From Prinia subflava (Eukaryota; Chordata; Aves; Passeriformes; Cisticolidae), in contig NC_086283.1 of NCBI RefSeq assembly GCF_021018805.1, positions 14,149,162 to 14,213,161 of the forward strand: 64,000 nt of DNA. The letters are read 5' to 3'. The notes beneath the pieces are model-generated. The model was not told where the DNA came from and did not search any database. It saw only the letters and a list, made by a program, of their open reading frames with translations. Shown here in pieces: positions 50,853-63,939 of this stretch (the stretch's first letter is position 1; the number at the start of each line of letters is the position of its first letter). The position numbers and the translations under genes were made by a program.

Positions 50853-50878
50853 ATATATATATATATATATATATATAT
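50853..50878. repeat. (AT)13 microsatellite
   Basis: Thirteen uninterrupted AT units, flanked by ACTTA and TCTGTAAG. It is likely to vary in length between individuals. Confidence 0.95.
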
Positions 50879-52565
50879 TCTGTAAGTGGCAAACAAAGTG
50901 ATGGCTGGGAGATTGCATTGCCATCAGGGGAGGGAGCCTTACCTGGCAGAGGTTCCTACCCATGTCTTTGTTGCAGGTTGTCTTCAGGAAAGGCAGTAAT
51001 GGGAATTTCTGTTCCACAAAATTTTTCTAGGCAGTCTTAAAGCTGTAGCAGTTTCCTCACGATTCAGACAATTCAGGTGCTGTTAGCCTCAGTTCACAGG
51101 CAGGCACTCTCCACCTGCTGTGCACTGCGCTGTGTCCTGCCTGGCTCTGGGAGCAGCAGCAGCTCTGGGCACTACTGCTTGTTCAGGCTCCTGAAGATGG
51201 GCTTGTGGAAGTGCCAGCAAGGTTTCAGTAGCAGCTATGCTCCAAATCTTCTTGGGGAGCTGCTGAAAGCAGCCCAGTCACTGTTGCCTTAAAGAGGTGA
51301 TGAAGTTGTCAGACCACATTGATTTCAGAGTCAGTTTCTGTTCATTCCGGTCTGTGGTGTTGGTGTTACCCACAAATCAGTATTTTGGGTTTCCCGCATC
51401 ATGTGCTTTAAGGTCTTTTCTGTCGATGTCTGTTTGTGAATCTTTCCATATTCTAGTTGGGAGGATGAATCCCTGGGATTATTTCTCTAGAACACTGGCT
51501 TGCTTATCTGTCAGTCTGCCTTTTTAAATTCCTTTTATCTTGCCTCCTCTCTTATGCTCTGCTCCCCTCAGTGAATTTGGCATTCATATTTGTGGATCTG
51601 TTGGAGCATTGACTGGGTGTGAAATAAGCTGTGGTTAAAACTGCCTCTGGCTCTGTACAGTGTGAGGGCATGGTGCTAAACATGCTGCAGGACAGTTTCA
51701 GCTCATCTTGCTGAGGGAGCTTCATGCTGGCTCCAATGGAAGCTGCAGAAAGTACCTGAGTAATTGATATCCTAGTTGCAAATCCTAAAGAGATGTTCCT
51801 TTCTCCTTTATCAAGTGCTTAGAGCAGCTTTTATAAGCAAATAAAAAAAATCCTTCAGAATTCAAGAGATCATGTGTGATTCTGTGTCCCAGCTCCTTCT
51901 TACCCTTGTGCCAGCACAGACACTATGAGCTGGATCAGGTAAGTCACTTGCTAGGTAGTTATGTTGGGGCTGGGCCAGTTGGCAACTAAAACACAACTAA
52001 ACATTTTATCAGGGAACTTCAATGCCAACCCGTGGCAATTCCTGATCTCAAGCCTACAGAAATTTCATTCAAATAAACTTTCCACAGGAGTGGTAAAATT
52101 AGAGAATAGGTAGCTTCATGCATACATCTGTGGCCATGGCTGTTTCTTTGGTTACTCAAGATGTCATTTTTTTTCCCCCAAGTTTGGCTTTAATAGGCAG
52201 ATTGTTTAATTTTGGAGCAGCAGACAGCAAAGGATTCTCTTGGTTTCTCTAGCAAAATGCTTTATTGTTGCTATGGAATAGCCCTAGCACTGCTGCAGAG
52301 TCAGAATGACTCTTGGCTGTGTAGCAGGAGATCTGTTACGCCACATTTGTGAACATTGAGAAATGAGTTGGATTGCCAGGATTTAAGGAAAATAACTTAA
52401 AGCTTTCTTCCATGCGTCAACCAGAGGACAAAATAGATTTAAGTGTTATCTCTGTAACGGATGCAATTTCACTTTTGTTATCTCTGCTTTTTAAGAGTAA
52501 GTATCTTAACCCACAAATACAAGACAGAGCTGCATACTAACTTACAAAATATGTTCTATTTTTAG

Positions 52566-52607
52566 CTCCCAAGAAGATGAGCGGCCTATGTCACCCTTCT
52601 ATGTGAG
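52566..52607 (+). CDS. FAM13A: FAM13A 42-nt coding exon shared by long and short isoforms
   Basis: This small exon encodes SQEDERPMSPFYV, with one base at the start and two at the end belonging to split codons. It is the junction segment that human FAM13A shows as SSQEDERPLSPFYLS. The acceptor is TTTTTAG|C. Two GT sites lie close together at the end: TAT|GTGAGG at 52603 and GAG|GTATTT at 52608. Only the second keeps the frame with the next exon and restores the serine of human YLS, so the exon is ended at 52607. Entry and exit are both phase 2, so the exon can be spliced to either upstream partner (29032 or 43401), and its skipping would keep the frame. The SP dipeptide is a possible proline-directed phosphorylation site (inference). 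Confidence 0.92.
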
Positions 52608-54767
52608 GTATTTACTCAATTGTTTTCATTTCTTTTTCTATGTGGGATTGACTTGTTACTGGAATTAAATGTGGGGAGGGGTTCAGAAGTGCTGAACAGA
52701 CTGTAATCAAAATGAGCATTAATTTTACATTTGTAATTGTTTCTCAGTTAGTGGGATGAGTCTTTGTAGATACCATCTCTGCTGCTTTTTTTTTGTATTT
52801 AAAGAGGCCCAGGGCTTAAGGTCTTTATTACAAGATGGACGTGGTTTTCCCCTTTTCTTTGGTTTGTTACATAGCTTAGATGCCTGAGTAGCTTATCTGC
52901 AGGCACAGGAGAGATTTTTGCTACAGGATTTGAGGAACTGGCAGCATGTGCTGCTCAGAAAGAAACCAGGAACCAGATGGTGAGTCAGCAGCCCATCCAG
53001 TTCCCTGCTGCAGCCTAGAAAAGCAGGAGAGTGCCTGGGTACCCAGCAATCCTCACTGGAGGGAATGGTGCTCATGCTGCATTTGAACAAGTTGTTTCTT
53101 GTTTTGCCAACTGGAGGGCAAAGTCACTGCTTGTAAAAGGGGTCTAATTCTGTTGACATCTGTGAAAGTTTGCTCTGCTTGCTTCAGTAGCAGGCTCAGT
53201 TCCAGTGCTTTCATTTATACTTAGTGAAAGAACAGGAGCCAGAGCAATTAACAGTGAAGGGCTGTAGAGGAGGAAGGGCCAGATATTATAATTAGGTTCT
53301 TTGATCTCTGCAGAGTTTAAACAAATAAAAAAATCCCAGTGGTGCTTTTTGTGAGAACAGTGATAATTGGAATTCTACAGTGAGGTCTGAAATTTGTTAA
53401 TCTCTGGTGTATATTCCTGTTTAGCTTTGTAACTTGGATTTTTTCTTAAAGAATTTTTCTAACATGAAGCATAGAAAGAGTGCAGTTAATGCATACTGTG
53501 CAGAAATGTGTGTCAGGGAATTGTTCATGAACTAACGTGGTTGCACGATCCTGTTTGCCTTCCTGTTGATGCACCGTCATTCCCTGTAATCTGTTTGTGC
53601 AGATGTTGCCAAGCTGTGCCTCAAAAGCTCCAAATTGTCAAAGGACATTCTGCCTTTACCTTCAGGAGATTATTTTGTAGCTACATACATACATTCCCCT
53701 GTCTCAAGTTTTCCCTAGTTAAAATCTCCATCCTGTCTTTCCGTAGAAAATTGTCTACCCCTTTGTTTTTCTTTCTGGCTAAATGTGACCTTCAAATTAT
53801 TTTAGAGTTTCATTACATTTCCATCTGTCTTACTGCTCAAAACTGTCCTTCTAAGCCCTTTCCTGGATTTTACAAAAATGATCCATGAAGGAGATTCTCT
53901 TTGGCTGACAATGTCAAGGTCACTAAGGAGAGATGGTGAACAAGGAGTGGACCTGAGAAAACGGGTGTCAAATCAGGACATTCCTGAGGAAGGGAGCAAA
54001 TTTGAACATCTTAAATAGAGACGTAGGCTTATGAGGGAGGAGAACAAAGAATGAGCGTGTCCACAGAAATGAAGGGATGGGTTTCCTTGGGAATCTGTCT
54101 TGCAAATAGGAAGGGAACAGTCGGGAATAAACACATAGCTGGGAAGTGAAGAAGTGGCTGGTAGAAGTAGAGAGGGAGCCGCACACCTTGACATACAGGC
54201 TTCCTGCCAAGCCCATGTCTTTTGTAACATTGCTGGGATACAGTTACTTGTAAATAAAGGGAACAGCTTATAAGTCTTGCTTCTCTTTGTAACACATCAG
54301 AAATGTGTCCTCCTGAGGTCAGTTGCCAAGTGCAGTTAGTTTGGCAGGAGAGCTGGTGCTAGCTTGGCAACTCCTGGTGCTTCAGCAACTGATAACTTGA
54401 GTGGGTGGCCAGCTTTTTCTGTGTAACTTTGAATGTTCTAATTGTTGCCCCAGAGGCAGTGCATGACAAATGTAGGAATTGCATTTTACACCATGGAAGG
54501 AAGGGGAGACTGTCTGCTTTAGCTCTTTGATGGTCAAATCTACTTCTATTGCTACCAGCCACACTTACATAGTTTGAAATACTGCTCAAGTAATCCTTCA
54601 AGTGAATCATGAATGTTTGGGTACAGAGCGGTCGCTGCTGTGTTTGTGCAGTCGTTCCATATAGATAATTATACAACAAGTTAAGTAAGTGGGAACAAGA
54701 GCTCTTTAGCTTCCAAACACTGCATAATACTTGGCTCTTGCTAGACGGAAGGAACATTGTGTCCCTC

Positions 54768-55339
54768 TGTCGTGGTTTAACCCCAGCCAGAAACCAGCTG
54801 CTTCACTCACTCCCCCACCAGCAGGATTTGGTACAGAACTGGAATGTAAGAGCTGGAAAACTCATGGCTTGAGATAAAGGCAGGTTAATAGGAAAGAGCC
54901 ATTCACACAAGCAAAACAAGAACAAGGAATTCATTCAGTGCTTCCTGTGGGCAGGCAGGTGTTCAGCCATCTCCATGGAGCAGGGTCTTGTCACATGTAG
55001 TGGTTTCTTGGGAAGACAGATGCCATCAATCTGAATGTCCCTCCCTTTCTCCTTTTTCTCCCCATTCTAAATACGACACATGATGTCATATGGTGTCTGG
55101 AATATCCCTTTGGTCCGTTTGGGTCACCTGGCCTGGCTGTGTATCCTCCCAGCCTCCCAAGCATCTCTAAATTCCTTGCCAGTACAAACACCAGAAAAGA
55201 CCTTGGCTGTGTGTAAGCCCTGCTCAACAGTAACACAAACATCTCTGTATTCATCAACCCATGTTCAGCACAAATCCAAAACACAGCCCTGTACCAGCCA
55301 CTGGAAAGAAAGTTAACTCTACCCCCACCAAAACCAGCA
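54768..55339 (-). mobile_element. Avian ERVL-type LTR, near full length, antisense
   Basis: The plus strand begins TGTCGTGGTTTAACCCCAGC and ends near GTTAACTCTACCCCCACCAA and ACCAGCA. These are the reverse complements of the two ends of the common avian ERVL-type LTR, which starts TGTGCTGGTTTTGGCTGGG and ends AACCACGACA. Internal matches include CATATGGTGTCTGGAATATC, CCTTTGGTCCGTTTGGGTCA and CTGGCTGTGTATCCTCCCAG. At about 570 bases it appears nearly complete, and no internal viral genes flank it, so it is a solo LTR. I did not find a clear 5-bp target duplication. Same family as the fragment at 15285-15405. Confidence 0.88.
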
Positions 55340-56019
55340 TACCCTTAATAAATCAGTTTTAATAGGATCAAATCAGAGACTTGATTATTCTGTGCTGTAC
55401 TGTGTCAGCTGACAATGGAGGTGTTTCCCTGGTTGCTGTTTTCAAAATAAGACAAATGCTGAAGGTCTTGACTTTTAAGTCAGAACTATGAGAATGCCAC
55501 CAATAAATATCATATTTCTTAAAAGGACACTGCTTGGTTGGGTTTTTTTTCTTTTGATAGTGAGAAAGTCAAGACTTTATGACCACTGCTACTTTGTAAG
55601 GGAATAAAAAGTCTGTAACAGTATGAGAGTAAGCAGTAAATGAGACAAAATGTGACATGGGTTTGTTAAGAGTGGGGACACCAGTACAGCCACATTGTTT
55701 TTAAAAAGACTTTCCAGAAAGAGGAAGAAAAGGAGTATACCTAATCTGTCTGATGTCAGCAAAGTGTTTTATATCATGCCATGTATATGGAAAAAGTGGG
55801 TGTGAGTACTAAACTTAAAGATGGATAGGAAGGAGGTGAGACCTGTAGATGTTACTGGTAGGATAGAAAGAGAATTGCTGCTGGAGATCCTTAAATGTTA
55901 TTAACTTATTTTCCTTAATAGCCACTAACATAATAAAGTCAAATCATATTCATTAATTTAGCCTACAGCAGAAATTTAGGAGGGTAAATGGGTTGGCAGT
56001 GTCCTCTGGGAGAAAATAT

Positions 56020-56180
56020 GTGACAGTGAGATATTATATAGAGTGAGATATATAGATATAGTTATAAAATATCTCATTGTCATATATATATAAAAGATAA
56101 TTTTAGATGTATCTATAAAGGTAAGCATCAAATTTAAGATATATACAATAAAAATAATAACATAAGTAATAAAGTCATAT
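56020..56180. repeat. AT-rich block with short TATA/GATA repeats
   Basis: The stretch is dominated by A and T with recurring GAGATATTATATAG, AGATATATAGATATAG and CATATATATATAAAAG segments. It looks like a degenerate microsatellite. No function is suggested by the sequence. Confidence 0.65.
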
Positions 56181-58225
56181 ACCTGAGGTCTAATAATGAA
56201 AATCTTTGCTGTGAAAGGGGAGTTCCTCACGTTTGGAAAATGTCAGGGGAAAAAAAGATGTGCACGTACTTGTTCATGGAGGGATGAAAGGGAGGCGTGG
56301 GAGGAAAATATTCAAGTTGAAGAAATCATGTGACAGTGGATATATAAACGAATATTTTCAGAACACTTAGAAGTATAGATACCCCTGTAAAAGAGACAAG
56401 TAAAGCCTTACACAGTTTCAAGTCACTCGTGTTCCAATGGCTTTAGGTTTGTGAAGATGATTAAAGAAATTGGAAGAGTGTTATAAGATGGAGAAAAGAG
56501 CATGGACGTCCTAGCTACCATAAAAAATGAACCAGAGTACGCATACTCCCCCTGAGTTTTAGACAGAGAGGGCAGGATGTTTGTGTTAAATAACAATACT
56601 GATGCCAGAGAGAATGTGTACAAATAGTTTAATTATAGATTTGACAGAAAATTATTCATTTTGTAGCTGGAGCCCTCTCATTTGGGATAATAAGAATGAT
56701 GTCAGCTTGACCAGTGTGAGAGACCTGGGGTTTGAAGCCATTCACGTACTGCTGACCAGAATTATCCTCTCCCTTTTTGTAGTCCTTGATTAGATAATTT
56801 GTTGGCTCAGCTGTGCTCAGTACCAGGCAAAAAGATTTATATACAGTTAAAAGTAAAGGGGAACCTTGCTAGATCATTGATTGTTCCAGGGAGTCGTGCC
56901 TGAAGGGCGTTTATGTTCCAAAACCTTTTGTAACAAAACCTTGTGGTGAAGGGAGTTGAGACTGTTAAAAGGTGCTCTTTGTACTGCTCCTTGTATCATT
57001 CTTTAGTGAGACTGTGAACACCAGCTGCATTGAGTAATCAGTACTGAGAAACGTTTGGCAGTTTCAGGTAATGAAGCAGCATCTGTCAGCAACAAGTCCC
57101 TGTAAGCACAATTCTGCTCCACATGTACAATTAGTTTTCAGGAGACAGGGAATCTTCAGGCATGCATTGTGCTGGTGTGTGTGCCTTAGCTGTGACATTA
57201 GTCATGCAGATGCTTTCAGAGGAGCTCCCTGATGGGTACGTCCTGAGATAAGCCAGAGTGGTATTAGAGGGGAGAAAAGCAACAGCTATGTAGTGTGGAG
57301 CTTCCTTGTTAACATACAGAGCATTAGACTGAAATTTTGTGAGACCTGACATCACAAGCAGTGCCAAAGATTGCATTAAATACACATGAGTGCAGGGCAA
57401 GGCATTAGACTGTTTTGCCTGGTTCTTTTCCTAGAGTTACTTCTGTGGGCATTATTCAGTGCAACTGACTGTTTCTCCTTTCAACAGTTTTCATTTGAGA
57501 CAATATTTTAAATAATGCAGGTCAGGTATTCTCACCCTGAAGTTTATTGGGTGAGATGTTGCATGCTGTTTGTTCTCCAGTCAGTTTCCTGAAGAAACCA
57601 GAAACTTTTGCTCTGGGTTTCACACACACTCAGAAAGTTGCTTGGCCATCTTCACACTGGACACTTCTCTCTCCATGGGACATGCTATGAGAGGTCCCAA
57701 GTGCACAGGAGTGCTGGGCCCCATCACAAATCATGATGACATTCTGTGCTGCAGGTTCATGTCCATCACACCTGCACTGGCTGAAAGTAAACACCAGGCC
57801 ACCGGGTGCCCAGCTACCATGCAGGTCTAAGGCTCCCTGAGGATTATTTCCCTGCTCTGCAAGAGAGCCTGCACAGACACAGCCATGCAAATTCACCAAG
57901 CTGAATCATGTGGTCTCTACGAATTCCCTACAGGGTTGTCTTTGCTTCAAGCAGTAGGTGTCAGTGTGCATCTCTCATAAAGGAGGTGCAAGTGGAAAAC
58001 ATTAGGAATCCCATGTAAGGTTGCATTTAGTGGAGTTAGTTTCCTGTGTAGTAACAAAGTGTTGTGAAAAATAATTTACCACGTTTAAAGGATGGATAAT
58101 TTCATCTGAGCTTGTGAAAGTGTGAAGGTACTGAGAAAATAATGAAAGCATGTCCTCTGTGTGATGGGACATCCCAGTAACTAAGAGCACATACCTTTTG
58201 TTTTTAAACTCATTATTTCAAAATA

Positions 58226-58250
58226 TGATGGCATATTTTGTATGCCATCA
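58226..58250. repeat. Hairpin with 10-bp perfect arms
   Basis: TGATGGCATA and TATGCCATCA are exact reverse complements separated by TTTTG. The size is compatible with chance in a window of this length. Confidence 0.9.
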
Positions 58251-61200
58251 CAACACTTCTCTTTGAAAGTGTGTCAAATAAAGTAGTTGTCTTAAAATGG
58301 ATACCACGTGAGTTTGCAATATTGCATGTCACAGTGTGGAGAGTGAATAGCATTTAGACCATATGAAATACCTATGAATAGGAACTTCCTAGATCAGAGA
58401 TTGAAATACAGGAGGACTTCAGGAATTTTCCATCTGTTATGTCAAAGCCATTTAAACGTCTTCAACTTTGCTGGAATAACAAAATGGTAAAACATTTGTG
58501 CATCTATTGAGGCTTTTTTACTATTGGGCTTGGCTTTTAAAAAGCAAAAACAAGAACAAAAGCCACCTTTGCTTCCTGAATAAAGCAGATGGACTGTAAA
58601 AACATCTCAGCAACAGATGAGTTTGGAACTAGACTGCAACTATAGCTTATGAATTAGGCCATTTATGTATTGTCAAGAATTAATTCAATGACTTCATAAA
58701 TGGAAACCCAGTCTGGGAAAACATACTATGCCAGTATATCAGTTTCCTGGTTTGCTCTGTTTGATGTTTTTTCTTTGCTCTTTTTGTCTAAACACTAAGA
58801 TATTTTGCTCAATAGTGGCTTGAATGAAAGAAATCAGAAGGGACATTGATATCCAACTCCTTGATATCCAGCATCTACTATTACAAGATGACCAACACAG
58901 ACCAGACAAGGTGCGAGCATTGCATGAGATAATTATCACTCCAGTGCACATCTTTTTAAGCTTAGGGAGTACTGGTTAGAGGGTGCACGTGAGATTTAAT
59001 GATGATGGAAAATACCACCTTCTCATCCTTGAGGCTGAAACAGAAGAAAGGAGGCCATGCAGTAAGAGTTTGCCTTACATGTGAAGTAAGACATTATCCA
59101 GAGCTGATAGCGCACCTCTGAAAGTGAGCAAAAGACTTGAGTAAACAAGTTAGACAAAACTGGGAAGTGCTAGAGGTCAGACTTCCCAAAAGGAAAAGCA
59201 CAAGGGTCATAAGAAACGAGTTCAAAAGTTCATAGCACTTAAAACATTTGTGTACCTTTATGCAGGTTTTTTGTCTGGCTTTCTGAAAGTAAAAGTCCCC
59301 CAGCACTGGGAAACTGTCCTGCTGCCTTCAGTCGCCTGAGGAGAATCTGTAATTTTGATGAAAAGTTGTTATTTCTCAGTGTGATCTACAACAGCAGCTG
59401 CATAATCTAATAAAGACAATCTAGCTGTGGAGATAATTGACTGTATGTATCAGTGAAATGGAGCAGATGTGAGGACAAAATAATTAACTAAAGCAGAACA
59501 TGAGCTCCCATTGTCCAGATGATTTACTGAGCAAGGCATCTGCCTGAATAGGCGGGCATGACAAGAGGGCTCTTCTAGGCATGGCTTGCCCTGCCTGCTC
59601 TGCATAAATCCAACAGTAGAGCCACTTCTGCCACCCAAGAAGTTTGGACAAGCCCGCAGGATACACCCTGCCTGCCTGGTTGCTTGTCTGGGCTCTGAAA
59701 TCCTTACGGGGTGGTGTCTTTGCCTGAGTTTGCCAACGTGCTCTTGCACTGTCTGTTCTGTCCTGCAGCAGGCTTGAATCCTAAAGCCACTCTGTGTAAC
59801 TCTCTCCCGTCCATTTGTTTTGGATGTAAAGTTCTTTGGTGTAAGAAAGGTTAGTGGAGAGTAAGTAAAGCAATTTAAATTAAGCTTCAAAATGAAATAG
59901 CCAGAAAAGCTAACAACTGTGGAATTAAAAGGAAGTTTAGTGTATCTAGAAAAACTCTGATTTAAAATCTCTGTCTTATTGACAGGGAGTTAATAAAAGA
60001 GCAATAAGTTATCACAGAGCTAAGAATAAACTTGGATTCAGTACAATAAAATCAGAATGTCAGAGCTTCGTTTTGTAGTCATCCACTCAGCTGGCATGTA
60101 ATGGATACATGCTTCCTTGTTATTTGTCAGTAGTTTGAAAATCACCGTGTTAGTGTCTTTCTTACAGAATCTGTATTGCCTGAATAGGGCTTTTCTAGAC
60201 ACAGTAAATTAATTGTTATGCATCATTAAAAATTAATCAGGTTAACGTACTTAAAACTGAATGGATGTTAGTAAAGCACACAGGTGTTAGAAAAAATTTT
60301 ATTGGTAGAAAAACCTATATCCTAGGGATGTTTTTAAAAAGCTAAAATCCAAACAAGCCTTTCTTCCTCTCCACTACTGCTTTCCTGGCATGAAAACAGA
60401 GAAGCAAAATATGATATGAAAGACACTCTCACTCAATTTGGCTTTCATGCAGATACTATAAAAAGGTGATACAGCATTAATCTACTCCCATGGGTGTGGG
60501 AGCTGTAGCAAGCACGTGAATTGTATCTTATAATGTCAATTAGCCTACTACACTAGCACCTTACTTGCTAATATGTCTCCATGGGAGACCAGGTCTTAAA
60601 AAATAGTTTTGTGCTGGGTAGAGGCCGCATAGTTCCTGTAAGCAAACAGGAAAGCAAGTGGAGTGCTGGAAATGTGCACTTCAAATTCCGACACTGTCCT
60701 GTAGTTGATAGTCAAGATGTTAGATGTGGGAAGTGTGATCTTACAGATTTTGTTTCCTGTATGCAGATATTTTATCTGTAATTATAGATACAGTAATAGT
60801 TGTTTGTATGTCTTCATGAAATTATCTGAATGACACAACTGCTCAGGTCCTGTGCAGTTATGTGGGACATACTGGCAAGTCCATGGCTGCTTTCCTGGTG
60901 TGCCAACTCTCCGGTGACCTGCGCTGGGACTGGAGAGCAGCACTGAGTGAAGCTGGGCCTGGCATGGATGTGTGTGTGGTTAGACCCCAGGTGAACACAC
61001 TGGCTCAGCCTGAAGCACATTGCAGGAGTAATTTGCATCTGGGTGTTTGTGGGGAGAAGTCACGCTGGTTTGTTGGTTTTGTTAAATTAGCTGTAGTGAC
61101 CCCTCATTTATCCTTCTCTTCCTCTGTTGCCTGCCTTCTGCCCAAGTGACACTGAAACCCAGTAAAGCCACAGAGTGGTTATCTGAGAGTGCTGCAGTTT

Positions 61201-62196
61201 CTTAGCTAGCTCTGGCTCCATACACTGAAGTGCAAAGTATTCAAGGGAAGCAGAGAGGAGACCTTTGGGTACCAAAGGCAAATCAGCTGTTGATAGTTCT
61301 GCAATTAAATTATTTGAGAGAAACTGGTAAAAACAGTAAATGGCTATTTTGGCAGGAGGAACATCTTGCATCCAGCCTGACTTTTGTACCCTGATCACGT
61401 TTTATTGGGATTTATCAACCAGTTGTACTCTGCTAATACGGGGATAATTTGAAATGAAACCCCTAGGCCTGTAGTTTCTTAGGCTTAAGGGAGGTCTCAG
61501 GAGGGACAAATGGGCATTGTCACCTTATCTGCAAGGCTGAGTCAGGTGAGTCAGTGGGTGAAAAAGGGGCAGGATAGGGCTCAGCTTGGCAGAGGGAAGA
61601 AAGCAATGACACCTGTGCCAGGTCAGCTTGTTCACAAGGGCTCTGAACAGCAAGCGATAACATCTACATTTGTGTCAGCTCTTCTGGAGCCTGATAACAG
61701 ACCAAAGTAAACAGGAGAGAAGAGTGCATAAATTTTATTTTTTAAAATGTGAAGCAAGGAATATGAATATGTTCTTTGAGGATGTTCAAAGAGAGAATAG
61801 TTAAACAGAGAGAGCAGTTAAATGTTAAGTGTATACATTTTCAAGTCAGTTTTAAAAGGCAAAGACTTCTGTGATGAGGCTAAAACATCAGCAGCAGAAA
61901 GCCCACAAGAAAACAAAAAATCTGTAACATGTTGAGGCTGAAATACTTGCTGTTAGACCTTTGCTTATTGCATGGGAATGACAGGGAAATTAATTGCTGA
62001 GGATATTGACTTATCAATATGTGCCACATCAGAGTGGGAGTGAAAATTCCTTAAGGGGAAAACTTACGATATGTGTACACAATTGTTGTTGAGACAGCTC
62101 AGACCTTCAAGTCTTAGCACTGCAAAAAACAAGAGGTTTTAAGACCTTATTTTGATGATAAGATCTAACTTTCTTCTCTTTTATTCTTTTATACAG

Positions 62197-62241
62197 TGGC
62201 CATGTATCACAAGTCAGTAGTAACATTTCTACTACAGGAGA
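62197..62241 (+). CDS. FAM13A: FAM13A 45-nt coding exon
   Basis: The exon encodes GHVSQVSSNISTTG, with split codons at both ends (AG|T serine on entry, GA|G glutamate on exit). Human FAM13A has AHVPQVSNVSATGE at this place. The acceptor is one of the best in the window: a long run of pyrimidines from 62170 ending ATACAG. The donor is AGA|GTAAGT. The exon is symmetric (phase 2 in and out), so it could be skipped without shifting the frame. The product segment is short, Ser/Thr-rich and probably disordered. Confidence 0.92.
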
Positions 62242-63759
62242 GTAAGTGTCTTTTACAATTTTGTGCTATCTTTCTTGGAGCTTTTTAAAGTATTGATGGT
62301 TATTCTTTGCTTTTTCTTTAAGAGTTGTTCTTACATAAACAAAAAGTAGGCAGGATTGTTTCCCAAAGCAATTCATCTGCAATGATAATAAATCACTTCC
62401 TTCTGAAAACTTCTCAGGCCCTTGGTTCTTTGTTCACTGTGCCTGTGATGTTTTGCTTAGGCAGAAGTTGCATATTTCAAGAAGCTTTTTGCACTGTGTC
62501 ATTCTCTTGCTCTTGTTTACTCCCTATTGCATCCCAGCAGAGGACATGCCTTGACCCTACTGCTGTAACTGGGAGGAGCAGAGCTAAAATGAGTTGGCTC
62601 CTTTGCTGGAGCTGGGAATTCCCAATGTCTGATGGGTTTGCAGAATTGATCTTTGTCAATAGTGAAATACAGTCATTCTTGCCTAGTTAAATCATCTGGG
62701 CTTTTGCAGTTGCTAAGGTCTTTGACTTTTCCAGGAACTGCAGTCCCAGCAGGCTTTCAAGTAAAGCAACTTAGCACAGCTTTTGTAAAGGAAAAATCAG
62801 CCCAAACACAGATTCCCATACTGTAGCTACTCAGTTGAAAATTAATCAGCAAATCCTGAAACAACATTTTAATTATGGATAAAAACAGTAGAATCCATAC
62901 ATGGACTTTGTACATGCATGTTTGAAACACCCATTCTTCAGTGACTGCTTAAAGCATTGCAAGAAACAGAGATGATATGAGGATGTATACAAAAAAGTGT
63001 TTCTATATGATCTCTTTGAAAATTTTTTTTTCCCATAAAAACTTCCTCTGATAAAGGAAGGAAGGAAATATTGCAAGAAAAAGGCAGCACCAAAATGCAA
63101 ATTCAGTTATGCTGAAAGTTCAAGTAGCCCCATATCTTTAACTGATGCAACTGCAGGGTGCTCTCACACCGGTGTCAGGGTGGCTGTGGAGAACGTGGCT
63201 CAAGAATGTGTGAAAAGAGCATGAACTCAGAACAAAGCCCATGCTTGGTCACAGTGCATGTGAGGAGAAGTTTGTAGTGAGCTACTGTTTGCTTATTGTC
63301 ATCCCCTCAGTGAGACAGCAGTGAATCATCTTCTTGCAGGTGATCCATTGCCTTACTGAGCTGGTATTGCACAACAGGCTTTGACCACTGTCATCATGGC
63401 TGGGTATCAAATGCAATTTTGTCACAGCAGGGGCTTTTAAGTGGAGGATGGAAGTTAGGCACCGATGTCTGTAGTTGCAGTAAGTAAAATTAGTTGTTTT
63501 ACTGAAATTTCAGACATCCCTAGAAATAAAAAGAATAATATTAATTGGGAAGGCTCAGCTATTCTGAGGGACTTGAAGCAGTGGGTATCTGAAGATTTTG
63601 GCTTTGCTCTTTGTATATGGCATAGCGCTGGAACATTTTGTACTGCTTTGCCGTCTTAAGAAAACATAACCCACAGATACCCTTGTTTTATTTATTGTTG
63701 CAGAGAGGGAGCTCCACAGAGTCTTTGAGCTCAATTGACCTTATTTTTCGGCTTGACAG
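62242..63759 (+). other. FAM13A intron, 1.5 kb
   Basis: The intron joins the 45-nt exon to the Ser/Glu-rich exon (phase 2, GA|G). The donor is GTAAGT, and the acceptor region is TTATTTTTCGGCTTGACAG. I see no gene or repeat in it; the open frame at 62325-62690 has no recognisable motif. Confidence 0.8.
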
Positions 63760-63939
63760 GTATTTAGAGAAGACAATCCGCTCAGCCGTGGAACAGCATC
63801 TCTTTGATGTTCATGGCTCAAGTGGCCAGAGTTCAGAGGACTCTGAATCCGGGACATCTTCAGCCTCTTCTAATGTGTCTGCCAGGCAGAGGAGGCGACA
63901 CCACAAAGAGCAGGAAGAAGCCCGGAGAAACAGAGACAT
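63760..63939 (+). CDS. FAM13A: FAM13A coding exon: Ser/Glu-rich and basic region
   Basis: This 180-nt exon has 59 whole codons. It opens YLEKTIRSAVEQHLFDV, continues with an acidic serine-rich run (SSEDSESGTSSASS) and ends with the basic cluster ARQRRRHHKEQEEARRNRD. Human FAM13A reads LLERTIRSAVEQHLFDV, SSEDSESG and ARQRRRQSKEQ in the same order. The basic cluster looks like a nuclear localisation or 14-3-3/kinase-regulated segment, but that is inference. The acceptor is TTGACAG|G; the first base completes the glutamate codon from 62241. I end the exon at GACAT|GTATGA, a fair donor that keeps phase 2 like the preceding exons. The frame stays open to the window end (64000), so an exon continuing past this donor cannot be excluded. 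Confidence 0.88.

Larger units (their letters stand above)
29033..52565 (+). other. FAM13A intron, 23.5 kb, with internal promoter
   Basis: This phase-2 intron separates the linker exon from the shared 42-nt exon and contains the internal CpG-island promoter. Stretches at 29.1-31.4, 31.7-42.7, 43.9-48.8 and 49.4-52.5 kb show no gene, RNA or repeat that I recognise. Longer open frames at 36412-36912 (minus), 36977-37558 (plus) and 41588-42175 (minus) have no family motif or splice context. Low-complexity tracts are listed separately. Confidence 0.7.
52608..62196 (+). other. FAM13A intron, 9.6 kb
   Basis: This phase-2 intron lies between the 42-nt and 45-nt exons. It contains the antisense ERVL-type LTR at 54768-55339, an AT-rich block at about 56020-56180 and a small hairpin at 58226-58250. 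I see no gene or RNA in the remaining sequence; open frames such as 59450-59890 (minus) carry no recognisable motif. Confidence 0.7.
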
